A DNA stretch of 64,000 nt from Ilyomonas sp965277535 (GCA_965277535.1 OZ255825.1:1984001-2048000); one strand, 5' to 3'. Counted from the first letter of the stretch, positions 24,827-34,304 are shown. The notes: generated from the sequence alone by a model not told the origin. Program-made: numbers and translations.

Positions 24827-26278
24827 TCAGTAAATCATTTTTCTAATCAACTTCCCTAATAACATTAGTCCATAATCCACATCGTTATCCCAAGGTCTAC
24901 CAAAGCTGATTCGAATATAATTTGAATAATTATTGTCTGAACTAAACAACCTGCCAGGAGTAATAGATATTTTGTGCTTTTTAGCTTCTATTTGAAGTTT
25001 AAATGCATCAATTTTAAAGTTTAATTCAAGCCATAAAACAAAGCCACCTTTCGGTCGTGACACCTTTGTATCAGGTGGAAAATATTGAATAATACCCTGA
25101 ATGTATTTCAGACTTTGCGTGTGCAATGCCTTTCGCAAATTTTTCAAATGATATTCATAGCGACCATTTTTTAAGAAATGCGCCATTGTTGCCTGTGTAA
25201 GTGTAGGACAACTGATGTTGTGTATGCGTTTCATTTGCTTTACGTCTTCAAGAAATTGTCCGGGAATAGTCCATCCAATGCGATAGCCCGGCGATAAAGA
25301 TTTAGAAAGCGATGAACAATACATGACCAATCCTTCGCTATCAAAATATTTACATGTTTTTGGTCTCGTTTTACCAAAATATAATTCACCGTAGATATCG
25401 TCTTCAATTAGTGGAATTTTATTAGCAGTTATTATCTCTACAAGTTTTCTTTTGTTGTCCTCGGGCATACAACTCCCCAATGGGTTATGAAAGTTAGGAA
25501 CAACAATGCATGCTTTTATTTTATATTTTTTTATTGCTTTTTGAAAATTATCTAAGTTCATTCCCGTTACGGGTTCAGATACTATTTCAACTACTTTTAA
25601 ACCCATACTTTCTAGCGCCTGATTAATTCCAAAGTAGGTTGGACTCTCAACAGCAACCGTATCTCCAATTTTTGTTATCGTCTTTAAACACATACTAATT
25701 GCTTCGAGACAACCAGATGTAACAATAATTTCATCAGGTTTTATTTTGCCACCCCAGTTAAAAGCAAGTTTGGATATTTCTTTTCTAAGTTCAAGGTTGC
25801 CTTGTGTATTTTCATAACTTACACAACTGTCTTTGTTATTACGTAAGGCATAGATTACTGATTTATTGATTTTTGCAGATGGCAACAGAGATACATCCGG
25901 TACCGCAAGAGAAAAATTGATTACATCCTTCGCTGCAATATCCTGGTAAATAGCCTCAATCATATCTTTCACGCTTACTTCGTGTGAAGTAATATTGAGA
26001 GGTACTGATTCAGGTAATTGGGGAAACCTACGGTGGCTAAAGCGAACATAGTATCCGGACTTAGGTCTGGATTCAACCAAACCTTTGCCTTCAAGATCGT
26101 AGTAAGCCTGGAAGGCAGTTCCCATACTAATTCCATACTTATCACTTAATTCACGCACGGAAGGCAGCTTATCACCAATACGCAAAACATCATCTTCAAT
26201 CAACTTTTGTATGCCCTGAGATACCTGTATGTACAGATGTTCCTTTGAATTGAATTTTTTGTTATTAGCCATAGTCAT
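24827..26278 (-). CDS. MocR-type transcriptional regulator (GntR wHTH + aminotransferase fold)
   Basis: The 483-residue protein has an N-terminal GntR winged-helix domain (LYIQVSQGIQKLIEDDVLRI, LPSVRELSDKYGISMGTAFQ, YYDLEGKGLVESRPKSGYYV, residues 14-82) fused to a class I aminotransferase-like domain. The PLP site is visible: VTSGCLEAISMCLK, VPNFHNPLGS, EDDIYGELYF and the Schiff-base Lys in SSLSKSLSPGYRIGW. MocR proteins use PLP or its adducts as an effector and usually regulate nearby vitamin B6, amino-acid or amine genes. The start may be the ATG at 26272. A PLP-dependent decarboxylase gene upstream on the same strand is a plausible target or effector link. Confidence 0.9.
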   Translation of the reverse strand: MTMANNKKFNSKEHLYIQVSQGIQKLIEDDVLRIGDKLPSVRELSDKYGISMGTAFQAYYDLEGKGLVESRPKSGYYVRFSHRRFPQLPESVPLNITSHEVSVKDMIEAIYQDIAAKDVINFSLAVPDVSLLPSAKINKSVIYALRNNKDSCVSYENTQGNLELRKEISKLAFNWGGKIKPDEIIVTSGCLEAISMCLKTITKIGDTVAVESPTYFGINQALESMGLKVVEIVSEPVTGMNLDNFQKAIKKYKIKACIVVPNFHNPLGSCMPEDNKRKLVEIITANKIPLIEDDIYGELYFGKTRPKTCKYFDSEGLVMYCSSLSKSLSPGYRIGWTIPGQFLEDVKQMKRIHNISCPTLTQATMAHFLKNGRYEYHLKNLRKALHTQSLKYIQGIIQYFPPDTKVSRPKGGFVLWLELNFKIDAFKLQIEAKKHKISITPGRLFSSDNNYSNYIRISFGRPWDNDVDYGLMLLGKLIRKMIY

Positions 26279-26681
26279 GGGGATACGTTGAAATTAAAAG
26301 AATAAGGTGCGTTTATGCGCTTAAGTACATACACTTTCGCCAAAGTTTTAGCCAGTTGACCATTGCAATCGCCGGTCAAACTGATATAGGCGAAGATAAT
26401 AAAACTGTATCTGTTCTATTCAGAACTTTTAATGGAATAATGCAGGCAGGATTACCTTTACACATTTCATCAGTAAATGCATTAATTTGAAAGAGGTCAA
26501 GCTTCATGTTTAATCAAATATAATTGCGTTATCAATCCTTACATTCTCTTATATTTAGAATGTGTGCAGTATGATATTTTCCATGCCATGCGTAGGTTCC
26601 GGTTAACTTCCATAACGTCATTTCTCTTGTTTGATATACTATTTTTACCTGTTAGAGAGCGTAGAGGATAAGAGTTCTGAG
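26279..26681. other. Spacer upstream of the MocR gene
   Basis: No supported gene is present. It probably contains the MocR-gene promoter. The adjoining stretch 26682-26849 is a nested inverted-repeat element described separately. Confidence 0.4.
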
Positions 26682-26849
26682 AGTATTCCGTAGGAACAGC
26701 AGGTGGGTAGAAAATAGTGCAAAACCAAAGATGGCTCCTTTCCATCGGAACGGTACATGTAAGTTGCCATCTTGTATCGTTCCGATGGAAAGGCGTTGTT
26801 TACGCGTCGTTTTTATTTCTACCCGCCTGCCGTTCCTGACGGAACATTC
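26682..26849. repeat. Nested inverted-repeat element, second family
   Basis: The outer arms are GGAACAGCAGGTGGGTAGAA (from 26693) and a complement at 26816-26836, matching at 19 of 21 positions, with weaker pairing of the TTCCGTA side extending to about 26682 and 26849. The inner arms are a perfect 16-base pair, CCTTTCCATCGGAACG (26737-26752) and its complement (26778-26793). One copy of GCAAAACCAAA (26719) lies between outer and inner arms. A small hairpin GTTCC-TGAC-GGAAC is at 26832-26845. No coding potential is seen. The layout resembles that of the element at 5251-5488, but the sequence is different. Confidence 0.7.
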
Positions 26850-26976
26850 ATTTGCTATGTGAGTGTACTGAATAGTAGAAGTCGTCTGTCATACATTTCA
26901 GAGCACTACTCTATCGCAGTCCTACTGTTTACTTATTAGGGAAGATTCCTGTAGAAATAATAAAATAAACTGATGA

Positions 26977-27438
26977 TTAATTCTCGCTTATCCATTTCTT
27001 AAAAATTGAGGCGTTTTCTTGACTGATAATAATGACTTGCTTCAGATTTGGAACATTTATATTCACCATTATTTTTGACTTCTCATAAATTTTGAAACTT
27101 TTAATAAAATTTATATTGATAATCTATTGTCTACTTGTTCTGAAGAACATGTTCGTACATAACTCTTCTTCTAATTGAGATAGGGTTTGGTTATAGATAT
27201 ATTTTCTTGATAAACGGTCAACAATTACTACAATTCTGTGTTCTGTATATGCAAAAGCAATGTCATCTAAACGTAACGGGTTATTTTCTTTTCCGCATCT
27301 AACCAACAGACGCGTTTTTTGTTTACTATTTATTAGTGCTATATTGTCTTCCGCGAAATTTTTCAAAACAACGGTGGATAATTGGGAGGCTTCTACGGTA
27401 TGATTTTGAATGCTGTATGGATTTATCATAATAAGCAT
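26977..27438 (-). pseudogene. LytTR-domain DNA-binding protein, interrupted by an amber codon
   Basis: The frame reads as a LytTR domain: LLVRCGKENNPLRLDDIAFA, RIVVIVDRLSRKYIYNQTLS, QLEEELCTNMFFRTSRQ, then TAG, then IININFIKSFKIYEKSKIMV, NINVPNLKQVIIISQENASI, FKKWISEN and a TAA. Without the TAG the two halves form one complete domain (153 codons) preceded by a 50-residue linker of the kind that normally follows a response-regulator receiver. No receiver is encoded upstream. The truncated product of 104 residues lacks the DNA-contacting half and is unlikely to work. It lies between the MocR and decarboxylase genes. Confidence 0.75.
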
Positions 27439-27480
27439 TTTGAGCCGTTAAATACTAATTTGTTAATTAGCAGGGAGCGT

Positions 27481-28971
27481 TTAAATATGTTGATCTGTGA
27501 AACTTTTTACTTGAATGTTCCCTAATGTTATTATTGCGCTTATAACCTCATCGAGGTCTTTAGCTTTTGTTCTATGATTCGTAATGCTCAACCGTATTGC
27601 ATACTTACCGTTAAGAATTGTATAGGATGGAGCGGCAATACCCTTTTCTTGTAATTGCATTAAAATCTCTTTATTTATTTTATTGAGCTCATCATTGTTC
27701 ATTTGTGGCTTAATAAACCGAAAGCAAACAATGTTTAAACTTACCGCAGCCAACATCTCCAATGCAGGTTCTTGTTTAATTTTTACTTCCATATAAAATG
27801 CCTGCGCAATATTTTGGCGAATAAGCCTTGTATATTTATCTATACCGTGTTCTTTAATACTCATCCAAACTTTAAGTGATTTAAAGTTTCTTGAAAGCTC
27901 TAAACCATAACTTGAAAACGAGTCAGGACCCGCAGCAAGACCTCTCTCATGTTTCGATAAATAATTCGCAGTTTGTACAAAAGCGTTTTTATGAACAGCA
28001 GCATTTCTTATCAATACACAACCTGCCTCATAGTTAACATAGAGCCATTTATGCAGATCAAAAGCAATACTATCGGCTTCATTCATTCCTTTTAACTGCT
28101 GCTTAAATTCAGGTAGCAAATTCACTACAGCACCTATAGCGCCATCAATATGCAGCCACATCTTTTCCTTCTTGCAGATAGTAGAAAGTTCACTGAGATC
28201 ATCTATTGCCCCGGTATTTACTGTACCTGCATTACCAATAATACAAAATGGAACAAAGCCATTGCTTTTATCCCATTCGATTTGCTGCTTAAGTTTTGCA
28301 ACATCAATTTTGAAGTTTTCATCTACATCAATCTTTCTAAGATAATCAGTTCCTATACCAATTGTTTCAACCGCTTTAAAAATGCAATTGTGCGTTTCCG
28401 TGCTACAATAAACCACCAGGTGATTCTCAAAATCTTTAAGCCCTTGCTTTTTTATCAGCCCATCTTTTAATGAGTTCCTTGCCACGATTAATGCTGTAAC
28501 ATTAGCAAGAGAGCCGCCGCCAACCAGAATACCAGAAGAATCGGTCGGAAAATCAACAATTTCTTTGCACCAGTTGATTACCTGGTGTTCAACATAAACG
28601 GCTCCATGATCACCAATTGCAAGATTTGAATTCATTGCTGATGCAAGCATGTCAGCCATAACCCCTGTGATCGTTCCATTTCCCTCCACCCATGAAAAAA
28701 ACATGGGATGCACATTACCTTTCCGGTAAGGCAAAATCTTTTCATAAAAGTCTTCGTAAATCTCTTTGATATTCTGTGCTGTTGATGGCAAAGAAGTTTT
28801 TAAAAAATCCTTTACTGCTTCGGGCGGTTTTCTCCATACCGGCTCCTCTCTAAGTGTTTGAAGAAATAAGAAGATGTCATCTACCATTTTATGAGTAAGC
28901 GACTTATAATCATCCCAGTTTTTCGGATCTAAAGTTTCTTCGCTTTCTAAGATCGTTTTATAATCAATCAT
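27481..28971 (-). CDS. PLP-dependent group II amino-acid decarboxylase
   Basis: The 496-residue enzyme has the fold type I decarboxylase layout: N-terminal swap segment (YRKGNVHPMFFSWVEGNGTI), LVGGGSLANVTALIVARNS, STETHNCIFKAVE, IIGNAGTVNTGAIDDL, WLHIDGAIGAVVNLLPEF with the cofactor Asp, and the PLP-binding Lys in DSIAFDLHKWLYVNYEAG. It belongs to the aromatic-L-amino-acid/tyrosine decarboxylase group, producing an amine and CO2. The substrate cannot be assigned. The usual DAAYGG segment is DGAIGA here, so the substrate pocket may differ. It lies downstream of an isochorismatase and a broken nitronate monooxygenase and upstream of the LytTR relic. Confidence 0.85.
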   Translation of the reverse strand: MIDYKTILESEETLDPKNWDDYKSLTHKMVDDIFLFLQTLREEPVWRKPPEAVKDFLKTSLPSTAQNIKEIYEDFYEKILPYRKGNVHPMFFSWVEGNGTITGVMADMLASAMNSNLAIGDHGAVYVEHQVINWCKEIVDFPTDSSGILVGGGSLANVTALIVARNSLKDGLIKKQGLKDFENHLVVYCSTETHNCIFKAVETIGIGTDYLRKIDVDENFKIDVAKLKQQIEWDKSNGFVPFCIIGNAGTVNTGAIDDLSELSTICKKEKMWLHIDGAIGAVVNLLPEFKQQLKGMNEADSIAFDLHKWLYVNYEAGCVLIRNAAVHKNAFVQTANYLSKHERGLAAGPDSFSSYGLELSRNFKSLKVWMSIKEHGIDKYTRLIRQNIAQAFYMEVKIKQEPALEMLAAVSLNIVCFRFIKPQMNNDELNKINKEILMQLQEKGIAAPSYTILNGKYAIRLSITNHRTKAKDLDEVISAIITLGNIQVKSFTDQHI

Positions 28972-29114
28972 GTTTGTAGTTTATAACGAAGTGAAAATGA
29001 TAATATATGAGTAAAAAAACAGTTCCAGTTTTATTATTTTGTACAGTATCAGATAATAATTATACTCTTCAAAAATTTGGTCTGATTTTTTGAAAACTCT
29101 TTCAGTTTCTGATA

Positions 29115-30061
29115 TTAATTGTGTGATGATCTCACTTGTCGAATCAACGCTGGTGTACTTTGCAACTTGCCCGACATAGAGTGTTTGTTTATCTGGTTTT
29201 TTATCTTTTTCCCATATTGGCGTAAAGCACTGGTCATATAATTTTGGTAAGGATAGGGAAGTGTATTTTCGTATTGCACTTCTTTAATAAAATCGTTGGG
29301 TATCATTCTCGCAAACCTGTCTGTCCAGGCGTTTGTAAGTATAGTTCCGGTGTCAGTCAAAGATTGAATGAGCTCTTTATTGCGCCTGCAGGGCTTTCTT
29401 TGCTTCTTAAAAAAGCGCTGCCAATTTGAACACCTTGAGAGCCAAGAATAAAAGCAGTAGCTATACTTCTTACTTGTGCAAGCTCAACCTGCGGCAAGTC
29501 GTGAGACAAAAAACTTGCTCTGTGTCCTCCTGCTTCAATGCCTTGCGCTACAATTATCTCGAGACCTTCCTGCTCGATTTTCTTAGCTTCTTCTGTGCTC
29601 GTTGCAACGCCTGTCAAAACGATGTGGTTCTCTTTTAAACGATGTATAATATCAGAAGAAGGTATGCCGAATGTAAGGCTGACCATTAGAATTTTCACAT
29701 TCATTATTACATCTATCAAATTTTCTTAAGTCGTAAATAGATTTTGTGGCGGAAGATCAGGAAAAGGAACTCCCTGGTTTTTATAATACGATTGTAAAGT
29801 GGCCAAACAAATGTCCGGCAAAACTTTAAGTTCCAGATACACAAATACATTTACAGAAAAAGGTTCTTTGGTTAACTTTTTTACAGAATGGATAGCTTCG
29901 ATTGCTTTGGTATTTGACATTAACTCCAGTGACAACAAACCCAATGCTTTGCTGTTCGCTGCGGCGGCAACCATTTGAGGCGTAGTGTACCCGAGCATAG
30001 GTGCTTGTATAAAAGGGTATTCTGTTCTCAGCAAATCCGTAAGTCGGTTATTCCAATTCAT
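29115..30061 (-). pseudogene. Nitronate monooxygenase, disrupted by a stop and a frameshift
   Basis: The N terminus NWNNRLTDLLRTEYPFIQAP, MLGYTTPQMVAAAANSKALG, is the FMN-barrel start of nitronate monooxygenases. The frame is cut by a TAA after PQNLFTT (about 29726), then continues in the same frame with VSLTFGIPSSDIIHRLKENH, VLTGVATSTEEAKKIEQEGL, IVAQGIEAGGH and FILGSQGVQIGSAFLRS. Near 29357 the frame shifts and the C terminus follows (TDTGTILTNAWTDRFARMIP). Together the pieces give an almost complete protein of about 315 residues, including the catalytic-region GIEAGGH. Its start overlaps the end of the isochorismatase gene by 14 bases, so the two once formed an operon. Confidence 0.85.
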
Positions 30062-30647
30062 AAACTTTATTTGCACTTTTAAGTTCATCTACAATTTGAG
30101 ATGTTTTAATAATAGTTGCAAATTCATCTTTTAAATGTGCAAGAGCAGTAAGATGTATTGTTTCAGCATTATATTGTTCATTGTTGATTCCTTTTTTTGC
30201 AAAGGCTGCTGTGGCATCGTAAACTACAAAAGTTTTATAACCAAAATTTGCAGCCATACGAGCCGTTGTAGAAATACAATGATCTGTAGTGAACCCAATT
30301 ATTACTATAGCATTTATCTGTTTTGAATCGAGCATCGCTTTTAAGTCTGTCCCAATGAAAGCACTGTTCACATTTTTTTGTATTACCGGCTCACCATTCA
30401 AGGGTTTAACTATCTCTTTAAATTCATTACCAGGATTGCCAGGAGCAAGTATAGAAGCAGGATTGGAAGAGCAATGCTGTATATGAAAAACAGGAAGTTT
30501 ATACTCTCTCCACAAGTAAAGTAATTGACCGGCATTTTTCTCAGTCTCAGGATTATTCCTTTGTCCTCCCCAATAATCAACGTTATCAAAACCCTTTTGT
30601 ATGTCGACCAGTATTAGCGATGTCTTGCCATTTATAAATAAGCTCAT
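30048..30647 (-). CDS. Isochorismatase-family cysteine hydrolase
   Basis: The 199-residue enzyme has the isochorismatase-like triad context: Asp15 in LILVDIQKGFDN, a Lys in PVIQKNVNSAFIGTDL, and the nucleophile Cys in GFTTDHCISTTARMAANFGY. Members hydrolyse isochorismate, nicotinamide, N-carbamoyl compounds or other amides. Small single-domain proteins like this are usually amidases of unknown substrate. It is the first gene of a minus-strand run with the broken nitronate monooxygenase and is divergent from the PhzF-family gene. Confidence 0.85.
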   Translation of the reverse strand: MSLFINGKTSLILVDIQKGFDNVDYWGGQRNNPETEKNAGQLLYLWREYKLPVFHIQHCSSNPASILAPGNPGNEFKEIVKPLNGEPVIQKNVNSAFIGTDLKAMLDSKQINAIVIIGFTTDHCISTTARMAANFGYKTFVVYDATAAFAKKGINNEQYNAETIHLTALAHLKDEFATIIKTSQIVDELKSANKVYELE

Positions 30648-30865
30648 GTCATTGTAATTATTTGTAGCAAAATTGATTACCTGCTAATATAAAAAACAAA
30701 TTCAGAAATTACATTATCGGATATATCAGTTAAAGCTTTTTATAGTTACTTTAGAATTAAACCTGATATAGTTGATAATAAAGAAATTGCATCTGCTTTT
30801 TTCAGCAAAAAAATTAAAATTTTGCAACTCCTTATTATCACTTATCAAAAACTTAAATCAGAATT

Positions 30866-31648
30866 ATGACGTTCTTTTTTTATCATGTAGATGCTTTTAC
30901 AAACAAGCCATTTTGCGGAAATCAAGCTGGTGTTTGTTTTGTAACAGAAACTCCCGAACAAGAAACGATGCAGCAAATAGCAAGTGAAAATAATCTTCCT
31001 GTAACCGCGTTTGTAAAAAAAACAGGTGATAAATTTTCATTAAGATGGTTTACACCTACAGCTGAGTTGCCTCTTTGTGGGCACGGAACCCTTGCCGCTG
31101 CTCATGTTCTTTGGGAAGAAAATTTCGCTGATAAAAAAGAATTTATTTTTGAAACATGTAATGGTGATTTGAAAGTTGAAAGGCTTAAAAGTAATTGGAT
31201 AGAATTAAAGTTTCCTTCCTTTACTTCACATTTGAAAGAACTTCCCCAAGATTTACTAAATCTGTTTTCTGATGCTATCGAAGTATCTTACACGAACGAT
31301 AGATATCTAATTGAATTAGGCTCAGAAAACGAAGTACGAAATTTCCAACCTGCCTTTGAAAAATTGAAAGAGTTCAGTGTAATCATAACAAGTAAGGCTA
31401 AAGTTGATTCAACCTATGATTTCATTTCACGCTATTTTGCGTTTCCCGTTGGCGTACCCGAAGATCAGGTTACAGGTTCGGCTCACAGTTCACTTGCACC
31501 ATACTGGTCGGCAAAACTTGGAAAAACGAATATGATAGCTTACCAGGCGTCTTCACGAGGTGGTATATTAAGGCTAACAACATTACAAGAAAGTGTATTA
31601 ATCGCAGGCCAGGCAATAACTGTTTTTAAAGGTGAGTATAGAATATAA
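30866..31648 (+). CDS. PhzF-family isomerase-like protein
   Basis: The 260-residue protein has the PhzF diaminopimelate-epimerase-like fold: FFFYHVDAFTNKPFCGNQAG, then RWFTPTAELPLCGHGTLAAA, and the C-terminal GVPEDQVTGSAHSSLAPYWS. The last two blocks are the strongly conserved CGHG and DPVTGSAH-type motifs. In characterised PhzF a Glu in the NLSET region (Glu45 in the phenazine enzyme) is the catalytic base. Here the same place reads NLPVTAFV, with Val46. Activity is therefore uncertain, although members of the family vary in reaction and substrate. It is slightly shorter than usual. The gene is monocistronic and divergent from the isochorismatase. Confidence 0.8.
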   Translation: MTFFFYHVDAFTNKPFCGNQAGVCFVTETPEQETMQQIASENNLPVTAFVKKTGDKFSLRWFTPTAELPLCGHGTLAAAHVLWEENFADKKEFIFETCNGDLKVERLKSNWIELKFPSFTSHLKELPQDLLNLFSDAIEVSYTNDRYLIELGSENEVRNFQPAFEKLKEFSVIITSKAKVDSTYDFISRYFAFPVGVPEDQVTGSAHSSLAPYWSAKLGKTNMIAYQASSRGGILRLTTLQESVLIAGQAITVFKGEYRI

Positions 31649-32301
31649 ATAAAATAATAATTTCCTGTTGTGTGTTTGCGAGAATGTGATTAGCGTAAAA
31701 GCAAAAGCAATATTGTGACCTCAGAAAATAATGAGATATAATTTTATATAAAACCTTAAAACGAATCTCGACGAGATTTGTATGATGGCCAAACGTTCTT
31801 TGTGAAACTAACTAAAAAGCAAGGTAACCTTGACCTATTCTAAACATTGAAGACAAATGATGGTAGTATACAATAAATAACCAATGCATTATTACTACTT
31901 ATTCTCTTTTGTTATTCTTTTACTGTTTTATGCAATAGAACAAATACAACGATTATTAATGCAAGCTTGATAGACTGATTCAAGCCATGAAATTTTAATC
32001 TACCTGTTTTACAACAGCTATCTTTTGGGTATTATACTCAAATAAATTAATCGTTGAAAGGGAGTACAGTTAAAAGCGAAATAGAGGCGTTTTTATCAGT
32101 TTAGAATGTTACACATTTTTCTAATTCCAACTGGTTCCATTTAGGAAAACACATGTACCTATAAATAAAAGTTTGTCTCTAATTATATTTATAAAAGCAT
32201 TTATTTCGTATCCTAAACTTATACCGTACAAACAATAAAAGCTTGTTAGTTTCAGAAGATTCTCTTTCTTTATTGTTTGTTACTTATTGGCTACAATTCT
32301 T
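31649..32301. other. Gene-free stretch before the Ter operon
   Basis: There is no supported frame over 650 AT-rich bases. A short perfect hairpin, AATCTCG-A-CGAGATT, lies near 31764. The Ter-operon promoter must lie in its last 150 bases, but no convincing -33/-7 pair was found. Confidence 0.45.
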
Positions 32302-32877
32302 ATGGCAATTAATTTACAAAAAGGACAGAAGATAGATATTGGTTTGCAGAAGTTGAGCGTAGGGCTTGGCTGGAACCCCAATGAAGGCACTGGTTATGCG
32401 TTTGACTTAGATGCATCGGCATTTATGATCAATGCCAACCGTTTGATTCCCAAGGAAGAGTTCTTTGTTTTTTACGGCAGTACTGATTCGCCGGATGCAG
32501 CTTTGCACCATACAGGCGATGACCCTACTGGCGGTAACAGCGATGGCGGCGATGATGAAACGATACAGGTAGACCTCTCCAAAGTAGAAGAAAGTATACA
32601 AGAGATTCTATTTGTAGTTACCATTCATGAAGCCATTGCAAGACGCCAGAATTTCGGGCAGGTAAGGGATTCTTACATTCGCATAGTAGATGACAATAGC
32701 GGCGTAGAAGTGGCAAAGTACGAGCTGGGCGAAGATTTTTCTATCGAAACGGCCGTTGAATTCGGCAGGCTATATAAGCGCAACAACAACTGGAAGTTTG
32801 AAGCTTCGGGTATGGGCTATCGCGAAGACCTGTCGTTTTTTCTTTCCAAATATTATAAAGGACAAATCATAAAATAA
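32302..32877 (+). CDS. terD: TerD-family calcium-binding stress protein (first copy)
   Basis: The 191-residue protein starts MAINLQKGQKIDIG, the TerD hallmark; an upstream ATG-like start at 32287 would add five residues without family support. TerD blocks follow: VGLGWNPNEGTGYAFDLDAS, the acidic DDPTGGNSDGGDDETIQVDL, and TIHEAIARRQNFGQVRDSYI. The Asp-rich segments bind calcium in characterised TerD proteins. The product is cytoplasmic and probably associates with the membrane complex of TerC. It is the first gene of an eight-gene plus-strand operon and is most similar by eye to the third TerD copy. Confidence 0.92.
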   Translation: MAINLQKGQKIDIGLQKLSVGLGWNPNEGTGYAFDLDASAFMINANRLIPKEEFFVFYGSTDSPDAALHHTGDDPTGGNSDGGDDETIQVDLSKVEESIQEILFVVTIHEAIARRQNFGQVRDSYIRIVDDNSGVEVAKYELGEDFSIETAVEFGRLYKRNNNWKFEASGMGYREDLSFFLSKYYKGQIIK

Positions 32878-32887
32878 GATTACTAAT

Positions 32888-33565
32888 ATGGCTATTAATT
32901 TAGTAAAAGGTCAGACTATAGATCTGCGCAAGAATGATAAAGGGGAATCTTATGATCTTTCCAGCGTAACCATTGGATTGGGATGGGATATTCGCCAGCA
33001 GCATGGTGACGGAGGCTTCTTCGGTAAATTATTGGGCGGCGGTCAGCAAGAAGAATATGACTTAGACGCTATTGCTTTTTTACTGGATGCCAATGGAAAG
33101 GTGGCTGATTTAGGACGCACGGTAAATATGAGCGGCAGAAGCATAGGATTATACGAAGGAGATATTATCTATTTTAATTCAATGCGGCATCCTTCAGGGC
33201 ACATTTGGCTGACGGGCGATAACCGTACCGGCGCAGGTGATGGAGACGATGAACAAATTATTGTAAAGTTAGATTCGCTGCATCCGAAATACCAGAAGAT
33301 TATATTTATTGTAACTATTTACCAGGGCAAGCAAAAACACCAAAATTTCAGCATGGTAGAGAATGCTTTCATTAAAGCCGTAGACAATAATGGAAATGAA
33401 ATTGCGAAGTTTAATTTATCGGGCGATGCTACGTATAATGGTATGTGCTCAATGATATTCTCGGAAGTATACCGAAAAGACGGCACCTGGAAATTTCGCG
33501 CCATTGGTGAACCGCACTCAACAGATAGTTTTACAGATATACTGAAAAACTACACCTCTGTATAA
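32888..33565 (+). CDS. TerD-family protein with Gly-rich insertion (second copy)
   Basis: The 225-residue protein has the TerD core (AINLVKGQTIDLRKNDKGES, VTIGLGWDIRQQ, EYDLDAIAFLLDANGKV, GDNRTGAGDGDDEQIIVKLD, FIVTIYQGKQKHQNFSMVEN). It differs from the other two by a longer N-terminal part and an insertion GDGGFFGKLLGGGQQE before the first acidic strand. This type is found beside plain TerD genes in many Ter operons. It begins ten bases after the first terD stop. The calcium-binding acidic loops are intact. Confidence 0.9.
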   Translation: MAINLVKGQTIDLRKNDKGESYDLSSVTIGLGWDIRQQHGDGGFFGKLLGGGQQEEYDLDAIAFLLDANGKVADLGRTVNMSGRSIGLYEGDIIYFNSMRHPSGHIWLTGDNRTGAGDGDDEQIIVKLDSLHPKYQKIIFIVTIYQGKQKHQNFSMVENAFIKAVDNNGNEIAKFNLSGDATYNGMCSMIFSEVYRKDGTWKFRAIGEPHSTDSFTDILKNYTSV

Positions 33566-33605
33566 TTTTTATCGCCACCGGCGACTAAAACAGGATGCGT
33601 TTTGT

Positions 33606-34304
33606 ATGAAGCGATACAAGCATTATTCGTTTGATTTATGGATGACCTTGATCCGTTCGCATCCCCTTTTTAAACGAGAAAGAACCCGGTTTTTTTACAA
33701 TCATTTTAATAGTCAAAACAAAACCATAGAGGAAGTTGAAATCATCTTCAGACAGATAGATTTGATGAGTAATGCCATTAATGAAAAGACAGGAAACCAT
33801 ATAGCCGCCGAAGAACTATATCTGATGGTGATTAGTGCCATTAATGATTACCACTACCCTTTGCAGGAAGTGAATACGGAAGAATTGTATGCCGAAATGG
33901 AGAACCTTGTCTTCACATATACACCTGTTTTGTATTGCGGTGAAACGCTGCGAACCTTACAGAAACTAAAGCAAAAGGCAAGCGAAAGCACGTTCAGTTT
34001 GCTGAGCAATACAGCCTTTATAAAAGGGAGTACACTACGGACTGTTTTAAATAAAATGGAACTAAGTAATTATTTTGATTTCCAGTTGTATTCTGATGAA
34101 ACCGGGATGAGTAAACCCAATGTGCAGTTGTTTCAGTTAATGATAGATACCATCCCTCAAAAAAAGGATGAGTCACTTCATTTAACAGAGATTGTTCACA
34201 TAGGCGACAATGAGAAAGCAGATGGCTGGGGAGCCGACAGAGCGGGCATTAATAGTGTCATTATCAACTCAAACCATCAAACTATTTTAAGCTTACTCAA
34301 CTGA
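33606..34304 (+). CDS. Ter-associated HAD-family hydrolase
   Basis: The 232-residue HAD protein has motif I as YSFDLWMTLIRSHPLF, with nucleophile Asp10 and Trp in the place of the usual second Asp, as in haloacid-dehalogenase-like branches where an aromatic residue sits there. Motif II is FSLLSNTAF, the motif III Lys is in GMSKPNVQLF, and motif IV is EIVHIGDNEKADGWGADRAG. A helical cap fills residues 20-95. HAD proteins of this type are recurrent partners of terD and a phosphoribosyltransferase and are proposed to help make a nucleoside-like metabolite. Its stop overlaps the next start, so the two are tightly coupled. Confidence 0.82.
   Translation: MKRYKHYSFDLWMTLIRSHPLFKRERTRFFYNHFNSQNKTIEEVEIIFRQIDLMSNAINEKTGNHIAAEELYLMVISAINDYHYPLQEVNTEELYAEMENLVFTYTPVLYCGETLRTLQKLKQKASESTFSLLSNTAFIKGSTLRTVLNKMELSNYFDFQLYSDETGMSKPNVQLFQLMIDTIPQKKDESLHLTEIVHIGDNEKADGWGADRAGINSVIINSNHQTILSLLN

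Noticed and set aside
26539..26745. Minus-strand 68-residue frame
   Set aside because: It runs into the nested inverted-repeat element and has no protein-like pattern.
18804..30061. Possible stop-codon reassignment or readthrough, because several genes are interrupted by in-frame stops
   Set aside because: TAA, TAG and TGA all occur as interruptions, always in genes that are accessory, and the intact genes use all three as normal stops. Ordinary pseudogene formation explains this better.
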